DNA of 33,080 bases, taken from Pseudobdellovibrionaceae bacterium. GTDB taxonomy: Bacteria; Bdellovibrionota; Bdellovibrionia; Bdellovibrionales; Bdellovibrionaceae. Below the pieces are notes generated by a model. That model saw nothing but the letters and a program-made list of their open reading frames with translations, was not told the origin of the DNA and searched no databases. The DNA lies in the NCBI GenBank assembly GCA_021731025.1, contig JAKFYD010000049.1, positions 1 to 33,080 on the forward strand, written 5' to 3'. Of the stretch, positions 16,507 through 24,250 are shown in pieces. The translations under genes and the position numbers were made by a program. Within the stretch, counting starts at the first letter, position 1, and each line of letters begins with the position of its first letter.

Positions 16507-17154
16507 ATGAAACCCACAAAAAATTTAAGTGTCTTCACAGGAATTTTTTATCTGATGTCTGTCTTAGCTTTTCATGAAAAGGCCGTTGCAGAAACTCCTG
16601 TGGTTGGTCGCGATGTCGGCAAAGGCGCTGCTTCTGAATATTTTCAAAAGCGTTCGCCAACAGAAGCGCCTGCTTCGTCGGATCATTATCTGGCTCTTCA
16701 TATTGGGAAAATCACCAATGGAGATGCCTGGGAGTGGGGAACGAATGGTCGGCAAACAGGGTTGAGTGGTTCCACCTTCGGAGTCACTTATCGACTTGAA
16801 GAATGGTCAGGCAGCATGGATATGAATTTGCGAGTCGATTTCAATGAGTATGATGTCGGCGGGGAAAAACCTCTGAAAATGTCTTTGATGCCTTTGTGGG
16901 TTTTTCCAGAAGCCAGTTCGAAGTTCCCGCTTTACTTTGGCTTTGGTGCGGGATTGGGAATTTTTTTCAAACAAATCAGAGACGAGAGTTCGATCTCTTT
17001 GGATTATCAGCTCATCACAGGAGCACGATTTTTTAATATTTACGAAAACACTGGATTCTTTATCGAGGCCGGTCTAAAAAACCATCTCCAACTTTTAACC
17101 AGTGGTCAGTTTAACGGAACTTTTTTCAGTGCCGGGGCGGTTTTTACATTTTGA
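16507..17154 (+). CDS. Predicted outer-membrane beta-barrel protein
   Basis: This 215-residue protein has a signal peptide (about 1-29, ending AVAE), a short polar stretch, then alternating hydrophobic strands from about residue 60 (YLALHIGKI, FGVTYRLEEW, MDMNLRVDF, PLYFGFGAGLGIFF) and a C-terminal Phe (GAVFTF), the signal read by the Bam machinery. This pattern fits a small eight-strand barrel. AGGAGA precedes ATG 16507. It overlaps the methyltransferase start by 4 nt. Function is unknown. Confidence 0.75.
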   Translation: MKPTKNLSVFTGIFYLMSVLAFHEKAVAETPVVGRDVGKGAASEYFQKRSPTEAPASSDHYLALHIGKITNGDAWEWGTNGRQTGLSGSTFGVTYRLEEWSGSMDMNLRVDFNEYDVGGEKPLKMSLMPLWVFPEASSKFPLYFGFGAGLGIFFKQIRDESSISLDYQLITGARFFNIYENTGFFIEAGLKNHLQLLTSGQFNGTFFSAGAVFTF

Positions 17155-18383
17155 AATATCATCGCCATCTTCTCGTAGAAATCATCACAACGCTTGAACG
17201 AATATTTTTGGATTTAGAGCACGCTGACAAGGCCATTGAAAAATCTTTTAAGCAGCATCCCCGTTGGGGAGCTCGGGATCGAAAATTCTTTGCTGAAAAT
17301 GTTTATGATTTTGTTCGTTGGTGGAGAAAAATTTGGTTCTTAACCGGTGAATTTCCTGACGGGCAAGTGGATCCTGAACAGATTTCTCCTGTGCAATGGG
17401 AAATTTTTGTGGCCACAGGTTTATTGATGAAAGATTTAGCCGCTCCCGAATTTCCGGGAATGGACGAAAAGGTTCTTAAAGAAAACTTTTTGCGACAGAA
17501 TAAAAAACTAAAGGAAGCCCCTCGGGCGATCAAACAATCCTTACCAGATGCTTTAGACTCTTACGGTGAAAGTCAGTTGGGCGATATTTGGCCTGCTGTA
17601 ATTTCGGCACTCAATCAAAAAGCAAAAACTTATTTGCGGGTCAACACTCTGAAAACAACCCGAGAAGCTTTGCAAGCTCAGTTGAAAGAAGAAGGGGTCA
17701 ATGCCGAATTTGTCGAGGGCGTACCAACGGCCTTAATGTTGACTGAACGAAAAAATGTTTTCGTCACCAAAGCCTTTCATCAAGGTTTCTTCGAGTTGCA
17801 AGATGCGGCCTCGCAAATGGTAGCTCCACTTTTAGATCCTCAACCGGGCGAAAGAATTTTTGATGCTTGCGCTGGGGGCGGTGGAAAAAGTTTACATCTT
17901 GCCGCTTTAATGAAAAATAAAGGGCGTATTCTTTCCATGGATATCCATGAATGGAAGTTGAAAGAACTCAAACTAAGAGCGCGACGAAATGGCGTCGATG
18001 TTGTTGAAACCCGCTGGATTGATTCAACGAAGGTCGTTAAACGTTTGGAAGGACAAGCTGATGGAGTGCTACTGGATGTGCCTTGCAGTGGTTCAGGGGT
18101 TTTAAAAAGAAATCCAGATGCAAAGTGGAAGTTAAAATCATCTGACATTGAACAGCTGAAAGAGACTCAAAAACAGATTTTAGGAAATTATTCTCGGATG
18201 GTAAAGCCGGGCGGTCGCTTGGTCTATGCAACTTGCAGTGTATTTCCTGAAGAGAATCAAATGCAGGTGCAAAAATTTTTGGAAGAAAATACAGGGAAGT
18301 GGACCGTAAAAAAGGAAATTTCCATTTTGCCTCACATCCAAAACTTTGATGGCTTTTACGCTGCCTTACTTCAAAAAAGCTAA
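17151..18383 (+). CDS. RsmB/F-type rRNA cytosine-C5 methyltransferase
   Basis: This 410-residue protein has an N-terminal helical part (about 1-130) and an S-adenosylmethionine methyltransferase domain. The SAM site is FDACAGGGGKS (238-247). The two catalytic cysteines of RNA m5C enzymes are both present: C312 in DVPCSGSG and C362 in YATCSVFPEEN. The family methylates 16S rRNA, typically C967 for RsmB. The start is TTG 17151, overlapping the barrel gene stop (TTGA); no better ATG exists near. The enzyme family is firm; the exact target nucleotide is not proven. Confidence 0.88.
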   Translation: MKYHRHLLVEIITTLERIFLDLEHADKAIEKSFKQHPRWGARDRKFFAENVYDFVRWWRKIWFLTGEFPDGQVDPEQISPVQWEIFVATGLLMKDLAAPEFPGMDEKVLKENFLRQNKKLKEAPRAIKQSLPDALDSYGESQLGDIWPAVISALNQKAKTYLRVNTLKTTREALQAQLKEEGVNAEFVEGVPTALMLTERKNVFVTKAFHQGFFELQDAASQMVAPLLDPQPGERIFDACAGGGGKSLHLAALMKNKGRILSMDIHEWKLKELKLRARRNGVDVVETRWIDSTKVVKRLEGQADGVLLDVPCSGSGVLKRNPDAKWKLKSSDIEQLKETQKQILGNYSRMVKPGGRLVYATCSVFPEENQMQVQKFLEENTGKWTVKKEISILPHIQNFDGFYAALLQKS

Positions 18384-18406
18384 AGACCCTAAAATCTCTG
18401 TCGTCC

Positions 18407-18436
18407 TTGACGCGCCAACACTTTAGAGAATGTTAT
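18407..18436 (+). promoter_or_regulatory. Candidate promoter for the 18517 gene
   Basis: TTGACG (18407-18412) and TGTTAT (18431-18436) are separated by 18 nt. The predicted leader is about 75 nt. Matches are five and four of six to consensus. Confidence 0.4.
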
Positions 18437-18516
18437 TGGTCTTCCCAAAAAAATTAATTTCGTTTTTAAGAAACTCTATGGGATGAGAGCTCAACTGTTT
18501 TATTGAGGGGGAAATT

Positions 18517-19509
18517 ATGAAGCGTTTTTTTCGAGCAAAAACTGCTCGATCTGTTTTAGTCGTTCTGCTGACATTAAGTTACTCAACCAATTTACTAGCT
18601 ATCGATACCCAGGACCATCGTTCCTTGGAAATCGACAGTTGGACTTTTCGTGAGGTGACTCACGAATATCCTGACGTTCATTCACGTTATCAAGATTCAA
18701 TTTCAATCTGTTCCGAAGGTTTAGATATTTCACAAAATCCAGTGTCCTCTGGGACGCCACCATCAGCGAGTCTTCCTTTTATTCCCGGGGCTGATCCAGG
18801 AGTGGGAACAAATCCCGCAGATCCTTTTGGCCAACAAGCGCGTCCTCCGGCTAACAATCAACCTGGGTATGGAGGTTTCGGAGGATCAGGTGCTTGGAGC
18901 CCTGTCGTAGATCCCAGCATCGGTGGGGGCAGCTTTGGCAATGGAGGCATCGATCCAAATCCAAACCCAGGGCAGGCTCCTTCGGGTGGGGTGACGATCA
19001 GAGATCTCATTGGGCTTGGATATGCCGTCGACGTTATTTCAAACATGGGTCGACGAGTTTGGGACTTAGTCAATTTAGGTAAACCGGCTGCTTGGGTGAG
19101 CACTAACGTGGCTCACGGTTTACCAAAGGGAATTAAATGTTGGACGGATTTGCAAGGTTGGAGTTGGCCACAGTCAAAGATTTACAACGTCAATTACAAA
19201 AATAAATTAGGCGTCACCGTCGTCGATTACACTTACCGCATCAGCTACAATTACGGCGGTAATATCGAAGGTATTGGTAAATTTTTAAGCAATGTGCAAA
19301 TCGTCCCTGTGAATATTAAAGTCTCTTGGGGATACTCTTTGAATTCACGAGCTGAAGTTCCAACGGTCTTTAATGTTGGCAGCAAGCAAGATCCCGTCGC
19401 GGGCATGCAAGTGAATGTGCGCTGGAAAGTCGAATCTTCGCTGAACAGCAATGAACAATCACACATGTTCCACATTGGTGGAAATAATCTCTTTAAAAAA
19501 GTTGAGTAG
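18517..19509 (+). CDS. Secreted Gly/Pro-rich protein, unknown
   Basis: This 330-residue protein has a signal peptide (about 1-29), a short N-terminal acidic region with one Cys, and a long low-complexity linker rich in Gly, Pro, Asn and Ser (about 70-155). A folded C-terminal domain (about 160-330) includes WTDLQGWSWPQ and alternating strands (YTYRISYNYGGNIEG, VQIVPVNIKVSWGYS). GAGGGGG lies just before ATG 18517. It appears monocistronic, with its own candidate promoter and a hairpin after the stop. I do not recognise the family. The layout suggests a surface or periplasmic protein that displays a beta-rich domain on a flexible stalk. Confidence 0.75.
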   Translation: MKRFFRAKTARSVLVVLLTLSYSTNLLAIDTQDHRSLEIDSWTFREVTHEYPDVHSRYQDSISICSEGLDISQNPVSSGTPPSASLPFIPGADPGVGTNPADPFGQQARPPANNQPGYGGFGGSGAWSPVVDPSIGGGSFGNGGIDPNPNPGQAPSGGVTIRDLIGLGYAVDVISNMGRRVWDLVNLGKPAAWVSTNVAHGLPKGIKCWTDLQGWSWPQSKIYNVNYKNKLGVTVVDYTYRISYNYGGNIEGIGKFLSNVQIVPVNIKVSWGYSLNSRAEVPTVFNVGSKQDPVAGMQVNVRWKVESSLNSNEQSHMFHIGGNNLFKKVE

Positions 19510-19528
19510 TAAAGCAATGTCTTCTGAA

Positions 19529-19553
19529 GCCTGTTCTACATCCTAGGACAGGC
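19529..19553. terminator. Symmetric hairpin between convergent genes
   Basis: GCCTGTTCTA (19529-19538) and TAGGACAGGC (19544-19553) form a 10-bp stem with one G-T pair and a CATCC loop. It lies in the 50-nt gap between two convergent stops, as expected of a bidirectional terminator, but lacks a T run on either strand. Confidence 0.5.
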
Positions 19554-19559
19554 GATCAA

Positions 19560-20315
19560 CTAAAAGAAAATTCTCAGGCCTGACTTGATTCCGTTGCGTT
19601 CGATTTTTGTTTCTGTCTGATTCAAATTATTAATTTGCACATCTTGGTACCAACTTCCAAAAATTCGAAGCGCCTTGAAATCAATAAATATTCCAGCTTC
19701 AGAAAGCTGACCCGTGACATCGCCGTAGACGGCGTCTTTTGCGCTCAGGTATTGGCGGTAGCTGCCGTCCAAGCCAAAGTGTTTATTCAAATAAAGTTGC
19801 AGAGAAATTTGTCCAAAATTATTTCTGAGAACTTGGTCGCCGGTTTCCAAATTGATCGTGCGAGTGCGTTGACCAAAGTGAAGAGTTATCGCCGTCGTTT
19901 GAATCGAATTTCCAAAAAGACGTAAATTCAGCATGCCACTTGTATCATTAAAATTTTCTTTTTCATGTTTACTGAACTCAAAAGTTAATCCAATTAAGGT
20001 GGCATAAGCAGAAGCCTGCCCTGACAAGTGGGAATAAGACGTGCCGGTATCTGTGGGTGAAGCTTTTGTCTGATGGTTATGGTGGGCAAGCCCCAACATT
20101 CCCTCGTAAGGGGAAGGTGTGTTTATGGCGAGCCACAAATCCATCATGCGATTTCGCTCTTTTGTTTCCAACCACTCTTGCAGAGTCCATCGCTTGGTCT
20201 CTCTTTGAGACGCTCGTTGAAAAAGCCCGCTCTTGCTGCCTTTGTCCTGAGCTAGGCTTTCTGCAGCATGAAGAATCAGACTTAGGAAAATGATCTTTCT
20301 AAAAAAATTTAACAT
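19560..20315 (-). CDS. Predicted outer-membrane barrel protein
   Basis: This protein of about 251 residues starts with a signal peptide (1-22, ending SLAQ). After a polar, charged segment (RWTLQEWLETKERNRMMDLW) it shows repeated amphipathic strands with alternating hydrophobic residues and a C-terminal Phe (GLRIFF), the usual barrel ending. The open frame extends 27 codons further upstream, but ATG 20315 is chosen since it gives a proper signal peptide. The upstream ribosome site is only a weak AAGG. It is divergent from lgt. No enzyme motif is seen; a transport or structural role is possible but not shown. Confidence 0.72.
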   Translation of the reverse strand: MLNFFRKIIFLSLILHAAESLAQDKGSKSGLFQRASQRETKRWTLQEWLETKERNRMMDLWLAINTPSPYEGMLGLAHHNHQTKASPTDTGTSYSHLSGQASAYATLIGLTFEFSKHEKENFNDTSGMLNLRLFGNSIQTTAITLHFGQRTRTINLETGDQVLRNNFGQISLQLYLNKHFGLDGSYRQYLSAKDAVYGDVTGQLSEAGIFIDFKALRIFGSWYQDVQINNLNQTETKIERNGIKSGLRIFF

Positions 20316-20365
20316 AATACTATTTTGCCTTGGACAAGCCGGGGGGAGAATGAAAAAATCAAGTT

Positions 20366-20387
20366 CTCTCAAAATGAGAGGTTGTTT
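20366..20387 (+). terminator. Terminator-like hairpin upstream of lgt
   Basis: CTCTC (20366-20370) and GAGAG (20376-20380) with an AAAAT loop are followed by GTT and a run of T. No plus-strand gene ends nearby, so it may be an attenuator before lgt, or block antisense transcription. It may also be chance. Confidence 0.35.
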
Positions 20388-20437
20388 TTTTAGCACACAC
20401 AGTTTGAAATGTTGTTTTTTGGATTCAAGGTGGTTCT

Positions 20438-21499
20438 ATGTATGTTCATGATTTAAGTCCATTTGCTATACACTTTTACGATAATTTTGGAATTCGCTGG
20501 TACGGTCTTTCCTATATGTTCGGCTTCATCGCTGCTTACCTCATCATGAAGTGGATGTGTGAAAAACAGAAAGCAGGACTTCGTCCCGAGATGGTCAGTG
20601 ATTTGATCACCTATGTCGCTATTGGAACATTAGCTGGTGGGCGCTTAGGTTATTGTTTGTTTTACAGTCCCGATTTATTTTTCAAATTTAAAGCTGATTT
20701 TCCGTGGTGGGGCGTCCTTGCTGTCAATGAAGGGGGCATGGCCAGTCATGGAGGTATGATTGGGATCGTTCTCGCTATTTGGTTATTTTCAAAAAAATAT
20801 CGGATCAACACTTTGTATCTTTTTGACCTTGCCGCTTTGTCTGGACCTATCGGAGTTTTTGCAGGTCGTTTAGCTAATTTTGTGAATGGAGAATTGGTGG
20901 GGCGGCCGGCTCCAGCTGATCTTCCTTGGGCCGTGCGATTTCCTCAGGATATTTTTCTGTGGCCTAAAAATGAACCTGGCCGATTGAATTCTCTTTCAAC
21001 GGTGGTCGAGAAAATCAATATCACAGCTTCTCAATGGAATGATTGGGTCGAGCAAATCCGCTCGGATGTTGGAGCTCGGGAAAAAGTTTACAATGCCTTA
21101 AATATGATTGTCGAAAAAATCCAAGCTGGGAATATTGAAGTCAAAAATGCAATTGCGCCTTTGTTAACACCTAGACATCCTTCGCAACTTTATGGAGCTC
21201 TCGGTGAAGGCTTGCTGATATTTGTTTTGTTACTATTGCTTTGGAAAAGTCCCCGTAAACCTGGTTTCATCAGCTCTTGCTTCATTGTCTTTTATGCCAT
21301 CGTCAGAATTGTGGATGAATACTTCCGCATGCCCGATGATCATTTGGGATTACAGTGGCTGAATTTATCTCGGGGTCAGTGGCTGAGTGTTTTCATGCTT
21401 ATTTTGGGTTTTGTGTTGATGTTTGTCTGGTCGCGATCTGTTTCGATCACAGTTCCTGGCTGGGGACGCCTTCACAGCATCAAATTGAGTCGGAAATAA
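20438..21499 (+). CDS. lgt: Prolipoprotein diacylglyceryl transferase
   Basis: This 353-residue polytopic membrane protein transfers diacylglycerol from phosphatidylglycerol to the lipobox Cys of prelipoproteins. The Lgt signature is clear: SHGG with H104, GRLANFVNGELVGR with R144, N147 and E152, and PRHPSQLY with R246. It is longer than the E. coli enzyme (291 residues) mainly because of an extra hydrophilic, helical segment at about 180-238, between FPQDIFLWP and PLLTPRHPS. AAGGTGG lies 4 nt before ATG 20438. It is followed by the pilin/lipoprotein region, whose lipoproteins would be its clients. Confidence 0.95.
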   Translation: MYVHDLSPFAIHFYDNFGIRWYGLSYMFGFIAAYLIMKWMCEKQKAGLRPEMVSDLITYVAIGTLAGGRLGYCLFYSPDLFFKFKADFPWWGVLAVNEGGMASHGGMIGIVLAIWLFSKKYRINTLYLFDLAALSGPIGVFAGRLANFVNGELVGRPAPADLPWAVRFPQDIFLWPKNEPGRLNSLSTVVEKINITASQWNDWVEQIRSDVGAREKVYNALNMIVEKIQAGNIEVKNAIAPLLTPRHPSQLYGALGEGLLIFVLLLLLWKSPRKPGFISSCFIVFYAIVRIVDEYFRMPDDHLGLQWLNLSRGQWLSVFMLILGFVLMFVWSRSVSITVPGWGRLHSIKLSRK

Positions 21500-21519
21500 G
21501 AAGATTCCACGGAATAAAA

Positions 21520-21636
21520 TTGAGTGAATTAAAAAAATCACTTCCAGCAAGATTTTTGACGAATGAACCAATTCGAGACTTTGTTAAGTGTCTCGAATTG
21601 AAAGCGTCTAGTATTAAAAATCAAAATCTTTACTAA
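21520..21636 (+). pseudogene. Short gene remnant between lgt and pilin cluster
   Basis: A 38-codon stretch ending at TAA 21634-21636 reads like a real C-terminus: LSELKKSLPARFLTNEPIRDF, then VKCLELKAS. The pattern LSEL--LPARF----IRDF is reminiscent of a segment near the C-terminus of some phosphohexomutases, but the match is from memory and weak. No good start codon or ribosome site exists; a TTG at 21520 is the only option. It may be a leftover of a deleted gene, or a tiny live gene. Confidence 0.3.
21569..21600. promoter_or_regulatory. Perfect 11-bp inverted repeat
   Basis: CAATTCGAGAC (21569-21579) and GTCTCGAATTG (21590-21600) are exact complements around a 10-nt spacer. No T run follows, so it is more like a dimeric operator or an mRNA hairpin than a classical terminator. 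It lies about 65 nt before the first pilin-like gene. Confidence 0.5.
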
Positions 21637-21663
21637 TGCTTTTCATTCCTGTAGTATATAAGC

Positions 21664-22206
21664 ATGGTCAATTTTCTTGTGATGCTGGGATTGATTTCGA
21701 TCTTAGCATCCTTTTTTACGGGGACACTGCTTCAGCAGGGGAAGTTTCAAGGGGCTCAAGATGCTCAATTGGGAGCGCGAGCTATTCGTTATAATTTGAG
21801 CAATCATCTTCAAAATGATGAGGCTTGGTTAAATACCCTCAATGATACTACGAACACTTCTTTGGATTGTTTGCGGGGTGGGACTGCATGTCCTATTGCA
21901 GCTAATCCTATTATTGTTTTTAGAAATGCGGCTAATTCAGAAGTTATTAATAATACCGCGGCGACAAAAGGTTTCAATATTGCGGGAGAGTCTTGCAATA
22001 GTTTTAATGGAGCTTCGGGAGCGGGGGATCCTAATTGTCCTTTTAGGACAGAGATAGCTTGGGAACCAATTTGTACGGGAGCCTGTGTAAATGCATCTAT
22101 GGTTAAGATAGTCGTAAATTTTATTTATTCGACTTCAGGTGAAAAAGGAAATGTTTTTAATGCTGCCAAACACAACATCACGATCGAGCGAAGCAGCTTA
22201 AAGTGA
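21664..22206 (+). CDS. Pilin-like protein without leader peptide
   Basis: This 180-residue protein begins directly with a hydrophobic helix (MVNFLVMLGLISILASFF) that aligns with the N-terminal helix of the next gene's prepilin, but the cleavage site (Gly-Phe-Thr-Leu) and the leader are missing. The rest matches the globular domain of the next gene: SLDCLRGG against SMDCLKDP, a CPFR/CPLR-E-W-P-C segment and several paired Cys. An in-frame TAG at 21652 excludes a longer leader, and no ribosome site is visible. It may be a 5'-truncated copy, or a subunit inserted without prepilin peptidase processing. The next gene starts 10 nt downstream. Confidence 0.65.
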   Translation: MVNFLVMLGLISILASFFTGTLLQQGKFQGAQDAQLGARAIRYNLSNHLQNDEAWLNTLNDTTNTSLDCLRGGTACPIAANPIIVFRNAANSEVINNTAATKGFNIAGESCNSFNGASGAGDPNCPFRTEIAWEPICTGACVNASMVKIVVNFIYSTSGEKGNVFNAAKHNITIERSSLK

Positions 22207-22216
22207 GTAGTATCTT

Positions 22217-24154
22217 ATGGGACGTTGTTTACAGCGCAAATCAGGCGGATTCACGCTTCTTAACTTTATTATAGTTATTGTTTTGACGTCTATCGTGGGT
22301 GCTGTAGTCGGTAGTATTTTTGATGCTTTTTTTGTGCATCAAAAATATTCGACAATTATTAGTAAGCGCCAAGAAATTTTTTACGATGTGATGAGCAGTG
22401 TTTCAGATGATTCAGCTTGGAAGAAGACAGTTGATTCTTTATCAAATACCTCAATGGATTGCCTGAAAGATCCTGTGGATTTTCCATCGCTTCCGACAGC
22501 CGTGCCTTGTGATGACACTTCTGGGGGAAGTTTTAATCTTTTTGATCGCAATGGAAAACTAGTCATTGATACTTTAACGCCAACAGCAGGTTTTCAAGCT
22601 TCAGGCGGAACTTGTAATCAGTTTACATCGGCAGGAAGTGATTTTTGCCCTTTGCGGGCAGAGCTTACTTGGAAACCTTTGTGTACGACGTGCACAAGTA
22701 AACAAATCGAAATCACTTTAATGATTTACTTTACCCCGACGCCAGGCGGTCGTCGCTTTCCTTTTACGAAAAAATTTATTTTGACCAGAAACGTGAGTTT
22801 AACCCCAGATGCGTCGATGGTGGGTGTGGGCTTCAATTTCAGTTGTGCTGTTGTCCGTGGGGGTGTGCAGTGCTGGGGACTAAATAATGAAGGCCAGTTA
22901 GGGAGGCCTGCAGGTTCTCCCGCAGTAAGTAATGTTCCACTGAAGGTCCCAGGGCTAGAAAGTGGAGTGACAGGTTTGTCGGTAGGATATGCGAATGTCT
23001 GTGCGATCCAAAATGGAAATGTGAAGTGTTGGGGGAATAATGCAGGTCAAAAATCGGGGGTAGGACCCGACCCAATTCCACCTACCTTAATTTATCTTCC
23101 CACTTGGGCCCCTTTGGCGAATGTGACTAAGGTAGCAACGGCAGTAAGTCATTCTTGCGCCGTAGCAGGGGGCGCAGCCTATTGTTGGGGCAGCAATCAA
23201 ACGGGGGCGTTGGGATTTAGTGAACCTCCTGGCCTTAGGCATGATGTTGCTAATGGTTCCTTTGGTACCGCACAAGCCGTTTTAGATATGGGAAGTGATG
23301 TTATTTCTATTGCGGCAACTAGTGGTAGTACATGTGCTGTAAAAACTGACGGTAGCGTGATGTGTTGGGGATTAAATGATTATCGCGGAGGAAGCAATGA
23401 TATTTGTGCTGCTCTAACAACCATTGAAATGTTAGGGCAAAGTCGAGTTAATCCAAATGCAAAATTGTGCTATCCCTTTTATGATGAAACAGCAGGTACC
23501 CCGCCACCGCCTGTCGCTTCTCCTCCTGGCCCTGCTAATACATCATCGAATCTAGCCTCCGGTTACGGTGCTTTGTACTCAACTTGTGGACCATTTACAA
23601 TTCTCACTAGAACACTTGCGTGCAATCCACGACCTATTCAACATGAAAGTTTTCCTACAGGTTCTGGAGCAAAAGAAATCGCGGCTTCTTATGGATTCTG
23701 TGTTCTTAAAAATGATAAAACTGTTGCTTGTTGGGGAAGCAATACAGGTTCTCTAGGGCAAGGTCCGTCAAATCCTAATATGGGAAGCAGAGCTGCTCTT
23801 CCTGTCATTAATTTGAATGATGTCACTATGGTCGGTGGATTAGCGAATGCCTACTGTGCCATCCAAGCTGGTAAACTCTATTGTTGGGGTTGGAATGCTT
23901 CGCCGATTAATAATTTGAACATGCCTAATGGAGGAAATCCCTACTGGTTCAGTTCACGGCATACTCCAACTCTAACTCAAGTTCCCGGTAATGTGACCTA
24001 TTTTTCTGGAGGTGGTATTGATCAGACCCTCCATGGTTGTGCAGTCGCAGATAAAAAAGTTTATTGCTGGGGAGACAATACTGTAGGCCAGTTAGGGGAT
24101 GGCACATATACAGGTCGGCAGTACTCTCCGGTCCAAGTGACTCGGTTTCAATAA
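22217..24154 (+). CDS. Prepilin fused to a seven-repeat RCC1 propeller
   Basis: The 645-residue protein starts with a type IV prepilin leader (cleavage after G11, then FTLLN) and a hydrophobic helix to about residue 38. The usual Glu at +5 is Asn. Residues about 45-195 form a Cys-rich pseudopilin domain shared with the upstream gene. Residues about 200-645 contain seven RCC1-type repeats of the form CAV/CAI, then CWG-N-G-LG, each with two Cys about eight to ten residues apart. Seven repeats make a complete beta-propeller. This would place a large propeller at the tip or surface of a pilus-like fibre. Loss of Glu+5 is seen in tip-initiating pseudopilins such as GspK. The role in adhesion is inference. 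Confidence 0.88.
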   Translation: MGRCLQRKSGGFTLLNFIIVIVLTSIVGAVVGSIFDAFFVHQKYSTIISKRQEIFYDVMSSVSDDSAWKKTVDSLSNTSMDCLKDPVDFPSLPTAVPCDDTSGGSFNLFDRNGKLVIDTLTPTAGFQASGGTCNQFTSAGSDFCPLRAELTWKPLCTTCTSKQIEITLMIYFTPTPGGRRFPFTKKFILTRNVSLTPDASMVGVGFNFSCAVVRGGVQCWGLNNEGQLGRPAGSPAVSNVPLKVPGLESGVTGLSVGYANVCAIQNGNVKCWGNNAGQKSGVGPDPIPPTLIYLPTWAPLANVTKVATAVSHSCAVAGGAAYCWGSNQTGALGFSEPPGLRHDVANGSFGTAQAVLDMGSDVISIAATSGSTCAVKTDGSVMCWGLNDYRGGSNDICAALTTIEMLGQSRVNPNAKLCYPFYDETAGTPPPPVASPPGPANTSSNLASGYGALYSTCGPFTILTRTLACNPRPIQHESFPTGSGAKEIAASYGFCVLKNDKTVACWGSNTGSLGQGPSNPNMGSRAALPVINLNDVTMVGGLANAYCAIQAGKLYCWGWNASPINNLNMPNGGNPYWFSSRHTPTLTQVPGNVTYFSGGGIDQTLHGCAVADKKVYCWGDNTVGQLGDGTYTGRQYSPVQVTRFQ

Positions 24155-24250
24155 ATATCTTTGATCTGCGTATCACTTTGAGATCCAGATATTAAATTTC
24201 AGGATTTCAATACTATTTATTGCTATCATATAGATTAAGGGGATTTCTGT

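Noticed and set aside
21355-21519. 5' part of an ORF overlapping the end of lgt
   Set aside because: The part overlapping lgt is an out-of-frame shadow; only the tail after 21520 reads like protein and is listed as a remnant.
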